Source of the DNA: Verticillium longisporum
Lineage: Eukaryota > Ascomycota > Sordariomycetes > Glomerellales > Plectosphaerellaceae
Direction of reading: 5' to 3'
DNA length: 64,000 nucleotides
Assembly: GCA_019188255.1 (NCBI GenBank)
Contig: JAETXT010000008.1
Location: 1,364,001 to 1,428,000, forward strand
Each line of letters begins with the position of its first letter. The stretch's first letter is position 1. A model generated the notes under the pieces. The model saw only the letters and a list, made by a program, of their open reading frames with translations. It was not told the DNA's origin and ran no database searches. This document shows, piece after piece, positions 30,700 to 42,784 of this stretch. Both the position numbers and the translations under genes were made by a program.

Positions 30700-33435
30700 A
30701 TGACGACAACCAGCCGCCGCTCGACTGAGAGCCCCTCTCCGGGCTCACCTAACCCATTCTCGCGAATTGCACACAAACTCGCCTCGCTCCGCCACGATCA
30801 CGACGCCAAAGCCACATCGACCGTCAGCCTCGACCGCGTCCGCAAATATCCCCGTAACAGCAGCAGCACTACAAACAGCAGTGACAAAGTGCCCCGACTC
30901 GACCTGCGCAATGGTGTCAATAGCGCCCCCGACGTTCGACCGAGTGCAAACGCTGCCGTCAGCAGTACCTCTTCAACGCCACAAAGCCCGCGAAGTACAC
31001 CAAGTCAGCCCAGAACTGACGATGAAGACCCTGAGACCCCCGAGGAGCACAATCGATATGGCGCAGAGCTCCATCACCCAGCCAAGCTGGTGACGATTGC
31101 TGAAGCGTCCGGCATGCCCGTTGACTCTGTCGTCACATTCAGAGCTCGGATTCACACACAACGCCGAATGTCGAAACATCTCGACTTTCTCCTGTTCAGG
31201 GATCAAACGCATACCATCCAGGGCGTGCTGTCGCACACTCACCCGAACATGGTACGGTGGGCTCAGCACCTCAATCCCGAGTCCATTGTCCAGGTCACCG
31301 GCACGCTCCAGAAGCCCGTGCAGCATGTTCGCTCGGCATCTCACAGCGGCGTTGAGATCAGTATCGACACCATGTATCTTGTCAGTCCTGCGCATGACTT
31401 GGCGTTCAGCAACTACAAGGCACCGAGCACGATGCACCGTCGTCTCGAAGCGCGCGTTCTCGATCTACGGCATCCAGCAAACCAGGCTCTCTTCAGGGTC
31501 CGCCATACCATCACCCGCACATTTCGTGAATCGCTCGAGAAACAGAATTTCATGGAGATGCACACCCCAAAACTTCAGCCAGCGGCTACGGAGAGCGGGG
31601 CGTCCGTCTTCAAGGTGAACTACTTCGGTCGCAGAGCGTTTCTCGCCCAGAGCCCACAGCTAGCCAAGCAAATGGCCATCTCGGCAGATTTCGGTCGAGT
31701 TTACGAGGTGTGTTTCTTAGAATACATAAAACCCCCATTTGACGAGAGACTGATGTTTTTGCAGGTTGGCCCCGTGTTCAGGGCTGAAAACTCAAACACG
31801 CATCGCCACCTCACCGAATACACTGGCCTTGACCTGGAAATGACTATCCAAGACAACTATCATGAGCTCATCAAGGTTATCGACCGTGTACTCAAAGACA
31901 TCTTCACGGCAGCTCAGGCCATGCCGGAGCTTGATGTGGTCCGCGAACGATGGCCGAGTTCTCCAATAGAGTGGCTGGAAGAGACCCCAATCATCCCTTT
32001 TGCCGAAGGCATCCAAATGCTGCGCGATGATGGAAGAGATGTCGAAGAGGAGGATTTGAGCACCCGCGACGAAATTCGTCTGGGTGAACTCGTCAAAGAA
32101 AAGTACAAGACCGACTACTATATCCTCGACAAATTCCCAAAGAGCGCGCGCCCTTTCTATACGCACAAGGCGGAGGACCCTAAGTGGACCAACTCTTTCG
32201 ATATTTTCGTCCGAGGACAAGAGATCTGCACTGGTGGCCAACGCATCAATGATGCGGCGGAACTACGGGCAAGCATGGGAGATGCTGGCATTTCCGAGGA
32301 CGACATGGCCGAGTACCTTACTGCGTTCGACCTAGGAGTACCCCCCCACGGCGGTGCAGGATTGGGCCTGGACCGACTTGTGACCCTTCTCCTCAACCTC
32401 GGCGATATTCGGTACGCGACACTCTTCCATCGCGACCCGAAATCGCTACCAGCGCGTCCTCCCGGTCTGCCACACCCCAATGCCGACACGACAAAGCCGC
32501 GGCCTGGTCATGACTTCCCAGCCCTAGAAGACCTCATCGCCAACTATGGCGACGCCTCCAACACCTCATGGCTTGATGATCGATTCCAGATCTGGCGTCA
32601 CCACACCGGTGCGGCGGTTGGGTACGTCAAGCAAGGAAGGCTTGCCATGGTCATTGGCGATCCTCTCTGCGACATGCGCCAGTATGCCGAAGTCATTCCT
32701 GCCTTCATCGACTTCACGGCACGTGAGCTTAAGCTGACACCGATTTGGATGCTCGTATCAGAGGAGGTCCATGAAGTTCTTGGCCACGAGCTGGGATGGC
32801 GCACCCTCAGCTGCACAGAAGAACAGCGTACTGATGCCGACCAGCACACGGGACCCCACGGCCAACTTGCTCGCCGGGTTGAGCGTGAGGGTGTTAAGAT
32901 TCGCGAACTTCGACCTGAAAGCGCGTTCATTAACCGCGCCAACACAGCAATAGAAGCTTGGAGATCGAAGCGAAAGGGCAAGCAAGTTCACCTGACAGAG
33001 ATTCGGCCCTGGGTGGACATGTCGCATCGCCGCTATTTCGCTGCCGAGAAGGGCGACCAAGTCCACGGGCTTGTTGTGCTGGCGCAACTGGCCCCCAGGC
33101 ACGGTTGGCAGGTCAAGTGGGCGCTCGACTTCCCCGGCGCGCCGAACGGCACCATCGATGTACTCATTGAGACGGCTCTAGCGAGCATCACCGGCTCCGT
33201 CACGTTTGGTGTCGGTGCCGCGGACAAGCTGACACCGGGTGAGCAACTCCACGGAACGAGGGCCAAGTTCCTGGCGAAGACGTACGAGGCTATTGTTAAG
33301 AGCCTAGGTTTGAACAGAAAGACAGAGTTCAGGAGAAAGTTTGGAGTGCTAGGGGAGCAGGTTTACATATGTTACCCGAAGCACGACGTCACTCTGAAGG
33401 ACTTGAGAGATGTGGTCAAGTTCTTCGAGGATTAG
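30700..33435 (+). CDS. erdS: Ergosteryl-3beta-O-L-aspartate synthase (AspRS-DUF2156 fusion)
   Basis: Two exons (30700-31707 and 31765-33435) give 892 residues. Residues 1-110 are a disordered Ser/Thr/Pro-rich extension. An OB-fold anticodon-binding domain (FRARIHTQRRMS) and a class II aspartyl-tRNA synthetase core follow: AQSPQLAKQ, motif 2 FRAENSNTHRHLTE (about 341) and motif 3 GAGLGLDRLVTLLLNL. From about residue 585 a DUF2156 (MprF/LPG-synthase C-terminal GNAT-type) domain follows, with GYVKQGRLAMVIGDPLCD, SEEVHEVLGHELGW and a closing KHDVTLKDLRDVVKFF. In characterised ErdS the synthetase charges tRNA-Asp and DUF2156 moves Asp to the 3-OH of ergosterol. The intron at 31708-31764 (57 nt; GTGTGT, CTGAT, TTGCAG) is in frame without a stop; removing it restores the usual VYEVGPVFRAEN. 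This is a second AspRS-like gene, distinct from housekeeping AspRS. All core motifs look intact. Confidence 0.93.
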   Translation: MTTTSRRSTESPSPGSPNPFSRIAHKLASLRHDHDAKATSTVSLDRVRKYPRNSSSTTNSSDKVPRLDLRNGVNSAPDVRPSANAAVSSTSSTPQSPRSTPSQPRTDDEDPETPEEHNRYGAELHHPAKLVTIAEASGMPVDSVVTFRARIHTQRRMSKHLDFLLFRDQTHTIQGVLSHTHPNMVRWAQHLNPESIVQVTGTLQKPVQHVRSASHSGVEISIDTMYLVSPAHDLAFSNYKAPSTMHRRLEARVLDLRHPANQALFRVRHTITRTFRESLEKQNFMEMHTPKLQPAATESGASVFKVNYFGRRAFLAQSPQLAKQMAISADFGRVYEVCFLEYIKPPFDERLMFLQVGPVFRAENSNTHRHLTEYTGLDLEMTIQDNYHELIKVIDRVLKDIFTAAQAMPELDVVRERWPSSPIEWLEETPIIPFAEGIQMLRDDGRDVEEEDLSTRDEIRLGELVKEKYKTDYYILDKFPKSARPFYTHKAEDPKWTNSFDIFVRGQEICTGGQRINDAAELRASMGDAGISEDDMAEYLTAFDLGVPPHGGAGLGLDRLVTLLLNLGDIRYATLFHRDPKSLPARPPGLPHPNADTTKPRPGHDFPALEDLIANYGDASNTSWLDDRFQIWRHHTGAAVGYVKQGRLAMVIGDPLCDMRQYAEVIPAFIDFTARELKLTPIWMLVSEEVHEVLGHELGWRTLSCTEEQRTDADQHTGPHGQLARRVEREGVKIRELRPESAFINRANTAIEAWRSKRKGKQVHLTEIRPWVDMSHRRYFAAEKGDQVHGLVVLAQLAPRHGWQVKWALDFPGAPNGTIDVLIETALASITGSVTFGVGAADKLTPGEQLHGTRAKFLAKTYEAIVKSLGLNRKTEFRRKFGVLGEQVYICYPKHDVTLKDLRDVVKFFED
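31708..31764 (+). other. 57-nt in-frame intron just before AspRS motif 2
   Basis: GTGTGT donor, GACTGATG branch and TTTTTGCAG acceptor. Without splicing, 19 residues would be inserted in front of GPVFRAEN with no stop. Homologous synthetases have no such insert, so it is an intron. Confidence 0.88.
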
Positions 33436-35195
33436 ACCAAGTGTGGGATTCACGTGGGGTGCGCGGCGTCCGGGTTGCATTTCGAACCAACGGCGATAGT
33501 CAGTTATAGCAAGCAGTGTCTGGTACTTGTCATCTTTCCATCGGACGACATACAGTCTTATTAAATGATTAACTTAACCTTATCTTCATCTCCTCATTGT
33601 GCTGGATACAAATAGTTGACCAGCCTTACATGAGTGGCATCTGGTCGGTGACTGGCAAGCCAATGCAATAATCACACTGGGTGAATCAGGACTCGCTTAC
33701 GTAGAGTGACAGACTGTGATAACTACCAAACCTTCAGATTTACATTCGGAGCTTCCTCGGATATTCACCCTCTCCTTAGAAGGGTGAGGTGGGTGAGTCT
33801 CGCCGCTTTAAGCCCTATGTTTCAACAGTCAGCATGGGTGAGCAGAGGTGAGCGAGGGTGAGCGAGGGTGAGCGAGGGTGAGCGAGGGTGAACGTGGGTG
33901 AACGTGGGTGAGAGCCCTGGGCGACGAGGCATGCCTGGCTACCGAGCCAATACATGGCGGCGTTGTGGAGATGAAGGCTCAGATGGTGATTCAGCTTCGG
34001 CGTTCACCGACCCTTCGTAGCCCAGAAGTCAATTGGCAAGGCTGTCTTGGATAATGGTTTGGTCGGTGGCTTTCTAAGACGGTGATCTTACACCTCTCAG
34101 GCTGGCGACCTAAAGCCTGACTTTTTGGCAGTTTACACGAGACGCCAAGAAGCCAATCATCTCTGGAACAAACAGTAAACTTGACAGGCGCCTAACATGA
34201 GTAGCCAACCCACCCTCACGCCAGTCACTACCAAAGGAACAGTCAACTGCCAATGATAGCTCACCAGCGTCACGTATTGTTGGTTCAACACCTATCAGGA
34301 ACGAGGGAATTCCAATGGAAAGGCATGCATTACTCCGCCAGCCCGGAATCAAGGAGTTGCCGAGAACGACACGTCACAAAGGCTGTGTTGCATGTCGGTC
34401 TAGTCCGTCACTGACTTGCCCAGCACGCGAGCCTAGATCAACGTGTTGCCAATCACCAGCTCGCATTTTACCTGATTGACATCTATCAGCATTGATTTGT
34501 ATGGTTACTGGCTACGTGCCTAACAGGAATCTTCCGCCCCCACCTCCTTTCCTTGTCCCGCAGGTGCTTGGACAAATTGATCCGCGGACCATGCTACACC
34601 TATTGATTTGGTGGTATGGGGGGGCTACAGCGTCCTATAACCCGACCAGAAACGTAGATAAAACCTGATCTATCTCTGATCCACTTGGCAATTCTCTATA
34701 TTTTTCTCTAGTGATACACAACGAGGCTGCGGTAGTCTGACTATCAGTCTAGCAAGCCAGCAATCAACAACAACTTCAACCATGACTCAACTCTCCGGTA
34801 CTACGCAGGGAAGGCATTTAAAGCAACGATCCTATGTACGTGAGAAGAAGCTAGGTAGGAGACAAGGGACATGAAACTTTCTACCAGATGCAGGAAAACA
34901 CAGTATCGTCCGTATCAATCTTGGGTTCTAAATCTCATCACTGGCTTTCAAAGGTACAGTACATGCTTTGCCGCCTGCATCTCTTTGAATGGTCAATATA
35001 TACGATGCGGTGACTACTGGCTCTTAATAAAGATTGGAGCAGGAGGTGACCCTTTCGCATTTTTGACCTCTTTCGTCCCCCGGAACATCATAATCACATT
35101 GCCACAAACACGAACCAATATCATAAACACTACCTCAACCTAAGCTGAGGTTTCTCCATGTCAGACTCAACTTCACAACATTTGCAACCATCACT
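33436..35195. other. Island edge without a recognised gene
   Basis: Base composition falls toward the repeat block. The region has a short inverted repeat near 33764-33798 (CACCCT...AGGGTG) and the minisatellite at 33836-33915. Small frames (34110-34352 minus, 34871-35143 plus) have no domain. Confidence 0.45.
33836..33915 (+). repeat. 10-bp G-rich minisatellite, unit GGGTGAGCGA
   Basis: About eight head-to-tail 10-bp units. Four are nearly identical (GGGTGAGCGA), two read GGGTGAACGT and the outer ones are degenerate. GGG recurs every ten bases on the plus strand, so the tract could form a G-quadruplex with 7-nt loops. It lies about 400 bp downstream of erdS. Confidence 0.9.
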
Positions 35196-35668
35196 ATGGC
35201 TGATCACGAGCTTACTACTAAGTACGACTTTCAAAGCACTATCGCGAGAGTTATTACTAGGGTAAACGATGAGTTTGGAGCTTCGATCCGGCATTGGCAA
35301 GCAGAGTCTGCCCGGAAGGATGAACACCTCACCCAATGCCGCAATAAGATCAATAAACTTCAAGCTACTATTAGCCAAAATAAGACTAATATAGCGAACA
35401 ACGACAGAATGATCTAGTCGCAATAAACGAGGATTGAAAACCTGAATAGGGAGTTGGCTAGGCGAGAGGATATAGTTAGGTGCAAAACCGCCTTCCTCCT
35501 CATACTCTAGAACTCTTTCTCATGGCCTACAAGGTACCCGTCGGTATAAATAGCGACTTTGATATAGTCCAGAATTAGTTCTTTTCGCTGGGTAGGACGG
35601 CTTTTTCTAACACGTAAGGGCCTCTTTCGGTTTCTTCGAGTAGATAACGAGATAAAGAAGTCATCGCC
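35196..35668 (+). pseudogene. Coiled-coil protein gene, 5' part, split by the gypsy element
   Basis: From ATG 35196 a 73-codon frame begins MADHELTTKYDFQSTIARV and is rich in heptad-like Q/K/E/N (KINKLQATISQNKTNIANN). It stops at TAG (35415-35417), but the same frame continues SQ, TAA, TRIENLNRELARREDIV, a clear continuation of the coiled coil. Both early stops are explained by C to T at CpA (CAG to TAG, CAA to TAA), the RIP signature. More stops follow before the LTR at 35669. This looks like a once-functional gene hit by RIP spreading from the inserted element. No family is recognised. Confidence 0.6.
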
Positions 35669-35882
35669 TATTAAGGAGTCTTATACAACGAGTAAAGGGA
35701 TCAACTATTAGTCTTTTAAGGGTCTCTAGGAAGATAGAATAATCGATGCCCTTCTCTAAATCTTAGTCCATTAACCTTTCTTATAACTATTCCCTTATTA
35801 TACTTAGTCCTCTCTTCTTAATTCCTATAATTAAATAATAGGTAATCCCCTATCGGTCTTATACCTCCTTTAGGTCCTAATA
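35669..35882 (-). repeat. 214-bp 3' LTR of the complete gypsy element
   Basis: It starts TATTAAGG and ends CCTAATA, is preceded by TCGCC, and aligns end to end with 42566-42779. Confidence 0.92.
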
Positions 35883-38800
35883 TAACGCCCCGTCTCCCTT
35901 TTTACTTTATCCTAAAATATAATATAATATTTAGGTTAAAGGTCCTTATTAAATTCTAAGTAATTCTCTCTTAAGCTATTTAGTATTATCTAATCTAATA
36001 ATATCTATATATTCTAGGTTTCTATCTAATTCTTAAATATCTATCTTAATAAATACTTCTTATTAATTAGCTAGGGTTTCTAAATTAATTCTTTATTATT
36101 TAATAATTATAATTTAGTACTTCTATATATCTTTCTTCTTATTTTAGTTCTATTTCTTATTCTTCTATTATTCTTATTTAATAATCTAATAATTCTCTTC
36201 TATAGCTAATTAGCGGATAATAGCTTATTAATATAATCTTATTATTCTAATATTCTTCTATTTTCTTTCTTTATCTCGGTTCTATTTAATTATTCTTATA
36301 TTATTTTATTCTTAAATAGTAATCTAATAGGCTTCTTTTATAATTAATTAATAATTATTCGCTTTTTAATATAGATTTATTAATCTATTATTCTTTATTC
36401 TTTCCTTTCTTATTATTTAAATTTAATAAATAACTATTATTCTAGAATAGTTTATTATAGGTTTCTAATATATTTATAAAAGGATTTTCTAATTATTATT
36501 TCTATCTTTTCTTCTTCTTTAATAATAATAATAATAATAATAATATTCCTCCCCTCTTTAATATTACTTTTATATCTTTTATAATAATCCCTTAATAATT
36601 AGCTATTATATAGTTATTAATTAAATATAGTTCTTAGATCGATTCCGGTTTTCTAATTCTTTAATAAGAATAATTTATAAATCTATTAATATTTATTTAT
36701 TAATTACCTATTAATTAAAAATAGTAATACTATTATTTAAATAATTTCCTATTTATAAATTACTTTTAATATTTCCTTTATAATTTAATAATTAATTAGC
36801 TATAGAATAATAGCTCCTCTTCCTCCTAACCCTTACTAGGAGCCTAGATAGGTATACTCTATTAAAGACCTATTATACTTCTATTATTACGATTATATAT
36901 ATAAATAATTTAATCCTATTATAAGCGGGGAGTACCTTTATTATAAAGAGGATATTAATAAATTAATTATTATCTAATAATTAATTATCGGTTAATCGTT
37001 TATATAGCTAGTTCTATTAAATGCTCCTATTATAGAGTAGCCTAGGGAGGTAAGCTATACTTTACTATAAATTACCCCCCTTTTATTCCCCTATTATCTA
37101 ATAGCTAATCCCCTATTAGTATCTATTAAGTACTAGGCTATTATATACGCCCTTAAATTAGCTATTAAGGCTATAGCTAAGAATAGCTATATTAGTATCT
37201 TTAAAGTAAATAGTACCTATTTACTAGATATCTATTATTTAAGTATTAATAGATTTCTTTTAATTAATTTTAATATAACTAAGACTATTAGCTAGAAAGC
37301 CCTCTAAAAGGGTAAAAACGATAAAGCGCTAAGTACTAAGAAGCGTACTATTACTAATTAATAGGAGGCTAATAAGTACTCTACTTACTACCTCGCTATT
37401 ACCGATTATCTCGCCTAGGCCACTAAGCGCTCTATTACTACTATTAAGGTCTCTATTATTACTTTATAATAGATTACTAGTTCTCTCGCTAAGCTAGTTA
37501 CTATCTAGTCCGAGATCTAGGAGAATTATACTTTAATCGTAAATCGCTTATTAATTATTTATTATTTATTTATTAATAATCTATTAGAATTATAATACTC
37601 TTATTAATATTATTAATAATAAAGAGGATAATAAGAACTAAGAAAGTAATAGTAAGATAGTAGCTTAAGAACTATTAATAATCCGCTAATACTCCTTTAT
37701 TACTTAGTTTTTTCTTTTACTTTTTTTATTTTATTATTCTCTTTTAGGAATAGGGCTAGGGGCTAGACTACCCTCTAAATACTAATTAAATTATTATTAA
37801 TTCGCTATTATTCTTTCTCATAATTATTTATATATCTTAATAAAGTCGTTTATTACGTTTCGCTATAATTCCTATAAATTCTCGCTTTCTAGGTATCCTT
37901 CCTATTTAATAAAGTACTATTAATTATATAGTAATCCCTTATAGTTAACTATTTTCTTAACTATATATATATCTTCTATTCCTATAGCTAGTAGTACTTT
38001 ATTAATCTATAGCTAAAGTAGTAATTGATTTTCTCTATCTTTTTAATTTTCTAAGTATAATATATAGAATACGTTATATACTTTATAATTAAAGGGTAGC
38101 TATAGCCTATATACTAGATTATAGCTATTTATCTTCTTAGTAATTCTAAATAGTCTAAGGTATTTATTAGATAGCTTCTTACTAGGTTTCTACTATTTAA
38201 TCGTTCTCGTAGAAAAGAGAACTAAATCTCTTATTTTATATTCTTTCTAAATTCTTCCTCGGTTATAATAATAGGCTTAATATTTACTATTAGTCTCTAA
38301 GAATCTATAGATTATCTTTCTCTTAGTTATCTATTAGGCTATTTATAGTTCCGCTATCTCTAAGTTCCTTTATTATTATATAGCTCGGCCTAGGTCCCTT
38401 AGTCTAGCTAGGTTATATCCTATTAATACTTCTATTAATAATTACTAGATTATTATATAGAATAATATATTATATATAAATTCTATTATAAGGAGTAGGG
38501 AAATCTAGTCCATTTATTCGTAGTTATAGAATACTCTAAGGTAGTATTCTAGGCTCTAATTCTATTATTCTATTTAACTATTAATCTATAAATAGAAAGC
38601 TATTAAGAGTTATCTCTTTATTCTTATTATTTTATATAAAATCGTCTAAAACTTACTAATAAATAATAACCCTCTATCCGAGATTATACCTTTTAGGAGG
38701 CTATATCTCTTAAATACGTAGTCCTATAATATAGTTATTAGACTAATTACTATAAATCTATTATTAATTAATATATATATAATATACTTTATAAAGTAGT

Positions 38801-41800
38801 CTATAATAATTAATATAATATCTTATTTACCGACCTTAAAGAATCCTATAATAAAGTCTATAGATATTTCCTTAAAGGGACTATTAAATAATAATAAGCT
38901 ATTTAATTAGCTATATAGCTTATAATATTAGGGTTTTATTATTTAATATATTAAATATATAGGGATATATTCCTTAATATCTTTAATTAAGTTATTCTAG
39001 AAATATATATTTTTAAGCTAAGTAATAGTCTTCTTAACTCCTTAGTGCCCCGCTATTAAGCTATTATAAGCTTATTATAGGATTTCGTTTCTAAGGGCCT
39101 TATCCTATAGAATAAAGATCTTATTCCTAAAGGTTAATAGGCTATTTACTTCTATTTATTAATCGGGTAGCCTTTACTCCTTTCTTATTCTATAGAAGGT
39201 ATTATTTCCCTAAGCTTCTAGGATAGCTTCTTTAATAGGTCTATTATCTAATTACTAATCTATTATAATAATAGCCCCGATAATATTAAGGAATCGTTTT
39301 ATCTATAATAGTAAATAATATACCCTTACTTACTCTTATTCTCCTTAACTTAGCTTATAGTTGGGCCTCCTAGAGAGGCTATCTACTAGGTTCCTATTAT
39401 TTACCCGGTATTCGATAATAAAGTCGAACTCTAATAGTATTTATAACTATCTTCCCTATTATCCTAAGATCTTCGGCTTTTCTATAAGATATTTATAATT
39501 AAAGTAATCTATTAGGACCTTAATTATTAATCTACTATAAATAAAGTATTATCTCTATATTTTAAAAGATTCTATGATCGCTATTATTTCTACTTCTAGT
39601 ATATTATATCGTAGCTCTATACTTTTAAGCTTTTTTAAAAAGTATATAATTAATTTCTAATAGCTATTCTCTAGTTAAAATAGGACTATTCTAATTATAA
39701 AGTTTAATATATTAGGCTTAATTCTCGTTTTTAATCTATTATTAAAGTATTAAAGGATAGGAGCCTTCGTAAATATAAATTTTAGTTTTTAGAAGGCTAT
39801 TAGGTTAATAATATTTAACTAGAAGTCTATTATTAATTATTTAGCGTTCTTATTAATTAAAGGGGCTACGATTTTCGAGTAATTCTTAATAAAATATCTA
39901 TAAAAGCCTATAAACCTAAGGAATCCTTAGAAGTCTTTTAGGGATTAGGGGGTTAATTAGTCCCTTATTATAGTAATTCGTTCTTCTATAATATATATAT
40001 TTATAGGGGAGATTATAAACTCTAGAAATTCTATTATTATTATATTAAAATCGTATTTTTCTAGATTTACGTAGAGGTTCTATTCTCGAAGTCTTCTAAG
40101 TATTATTCTAATATTCTATTAATATTCTTCTAATATTATTAAATATATTAAAATATCGTCTATATAAACGATATATATTATATCTATAAAGCTAGCTAGT
40201 ACTTTATTAATATATATTTAGAAAATAGCTAATATATTTATAAAGCTAAATAATATAATAAAATATTCGAAGTAGCTATATTTTATTCTAAATACCGTTT
40301 TCTATTTATCCCCTATTTTAATATATAATTAATAATAAATATCTTTTAGATCTAATTTTATAAATAACCTAGCTATTATTAACTAATTAAATAGCTTATA
40401 GATAAATGGAAGGGTAATATAGTCTTTCTTTATAATTTTATTAAGTCCCCTATAGTCGATATATATCCTAAGCTTATTACCCTTCTTTAAAATAAATAGT
40501 ATAGGGGTATTAATAGGGCTAATAGAGTATTTAATCTATCCCTTTTTTAATAAATTATTTATATATTCCCTTAGTATTTCTAATTCCTTTTCTATTAAGG
40601 TATAGATAGATCTAAAAAGTAGTTTCTTTCTATCCTCGAATTCTATTAAATAATCCTATTAGTAATACTATAATAGGGTTATTACTTATTTAATATTAAA
40701 TATATCCCTAAACTTATAATATTCCGCTAAGATTATAGTAAATAGCTCGTTTCTCTTATTATACTCTTATAAAGGTACTATAAAGGGAGCCTATATATTC
40801 TATAATATAATTAAGGCTATTATTAGGGATTAATAGATTATATTCTTAATTTATTTTCTTATCGATATAATTCTAATATCTTATTTCCTAATAGAATATC
40901 TCTAATAGCCCTATAATTAATCGTTTATCGGCTATATTTAGGCTAGCTAGGGTCTTCTTAAGATAATATTATACTTATTTATAATATTATCTATTATTAT
41001 ATATTTTATTATTATTATATACTTTATCCTAGGGTTATCTATTATTTAGCTAATAATCCTCTTTTTACTATAAATACTTATTTCCCTATTTCGGAATACC
41101 CTATTTAGCTTATTCTACTTTTCCCTTAATTATTCTCTAGCTTCCCTTAGGAGGTTATTATTAATAATATTAATATTAGCTCCTCTATCTAATATTACCT
41201 CTCCTTTAACTTAATTATTACTAATATATAATTTAATAGTTATTTCGTACTATTTTAGTCTTAAGAGTAGTAATTCTTCCTATTAAAGGTCTCCTATTAT
41301 TCTTCCCCTAAGCGATTTATAGTTTATTATTAAGTATTATTTATATAATTTATATATATAGCCTTATTTTCTATAATTTATATATAATATTTCTAAATAG
41401 CTATTAATATAGTATCTATATTTATTATAATTATAATACTTAATATCGTCTAGGGCTTTAGGCCTTGTTCTATCTATCTATTACTATTCTATTATTAGCC
41501 TATAAAATATAGTAGATTAATTTAGCTAGCTATTTAGTTTTTAATTATCTCTTCCTTATAATTACTTATTAACTATTCTTCTATAAATCTTATTTTAAAT
41601 CTATTACGGATTATTTTAGCTTCTCTCTTTATTATCCTAGTATTATTTTAGGCTTCTCTTAATCTATAATAGAGTCTCCGCCCTCTTAGCTATTCTATTT
41701 AGCTCTATTCTTATATAAGGAATTCCCTAAGCTATAATCTATTATATAAGATCTAGATTAAGTTTCGTAAATAAAAGTATTACTTTATAGATCTATAATA

Positions 41801-42565
41801 GGGGTTTAAGTAGCTCTACTTCTAGGCTATTATAAGTATTTATAAAGTCTTAATATTTCTAATTAAAGGCTTAAAACTATTAATCCTATTTATATAGTTT
41901 AATAATTATTTAAAGTATTTAAGTATTATTATTATCTATATCGCCCTTTAATTAAGCCCCTATTACTCTCTAAGTAACTTTATAGATAGACTTATATTCT
42001 ATTTATATATATAATATCTATTTCTATTATAAAGTATTAATAAAGTAATTACTTATATATATAATTTTATCGATATCTCTATAGAAACTCTTCTTATTAA
42101 GCTAGAATTATATATTAAAGCTAAATAAGAAGGTATTAAGTTCTAACTAGGACGTCCCTTTATATTAAATAGTTAATAATTATATCTTTATAAAGGGTAT
42201 ACTTTAGAGTTCTTTATAGAATATTACCCTAAATATTAATATTAATCTACTAATTACTCTTAATAATAGGCTTATTAGGTCTCCCCTTTAGAATATAGTT
42301 AATTCTTTATATTTCCTTTTCCTTATAAGTTTATACTATTCTTCCTTTAATTATCGGTCTAGTTCCTTATCTATAATTAATAGTAAATTATCGAGTATAT
42401 TATTCTTAATATCTTATCCTTATTCTATATTAGGCCTTAATTATATTAATTCTTTAATATTCTCCGTCTACTATCCTATAATAGCTTATCTTCTAATACT
42501 CTATATATCTCTAATCGATATATTATCTTAACGGTTATCGCTCCTTAAGGGTAGATCGATTATTA

Positions 42566-42779
42566 TATTAAGGAGTCTTATATAACGAGTAAAGGGATTA
42601 ATTATTAATCTCTTAGGGGTTTCTAGGAAGATAGAATAATCGATACCTTTCTCTAAATCTTAGCCTATTAACCTTTCTTATAACTATTCCCTTATTATGC
42701 TTAGTCCTCTCTTCTTAATTCCTACGATTAAATAATAGGCGATCCCCTATCGGTCTTATACCTCCCTCAGGTCCTGATA
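42566..42779 (-). repeat. 214-bp 5' LTR of the complete gypsy element
   Basis: It starts TATTAAGG, ends CCTGATA and is followed by TCGCC. It diverges from its partner mainly by C/T and G/A transitions, as RIP predicts. Confidence 0.92.
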
Positions 42780-42784
42780 TCGCC

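Larger units (their letters stand above)
35669..42779 (-). mobile_element. Complete Ty3/gypsy LTR retrotransposon, RIPed
   Basis: A 7,111-bp element with two 214-bp LTRs, flanked by the 5-bp duplication TCGCC (35664-35668 and 42780-42784). Coding sense is minus: gag and protease remnants toward the right (an LDRGANINI-like protease box near 41,140-41,210), reverse transcriptase near 40,300-40,700 (IYIDYRGLNK-like), RNase H near 39,500, and integrase with a GHxGVKKTIT-like zinc region near 39,000. CA and TG are almost absent and every frame is full of TAA/TAG. The bases before the 3' LTR on the minus strand (AAAAAGGGAGACGGGGCG) form a plausible polypurine tract. The left-edge copy (1-4359) belongs to the same family. 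Confidence 0.92.

Noticed and set aside
33836..33915. CRISPR-like array
   Set aside because: The units are contiguous 10-bp repeats without spacers in a eukaryotic genome; it is a minisatellite.
36523..36546. AAT microsatellite as a possible origin or centromere signal
   Set aside because: A short trinucleotide run inside a RIPed retroelement; AT-richness here is explained by RIP.
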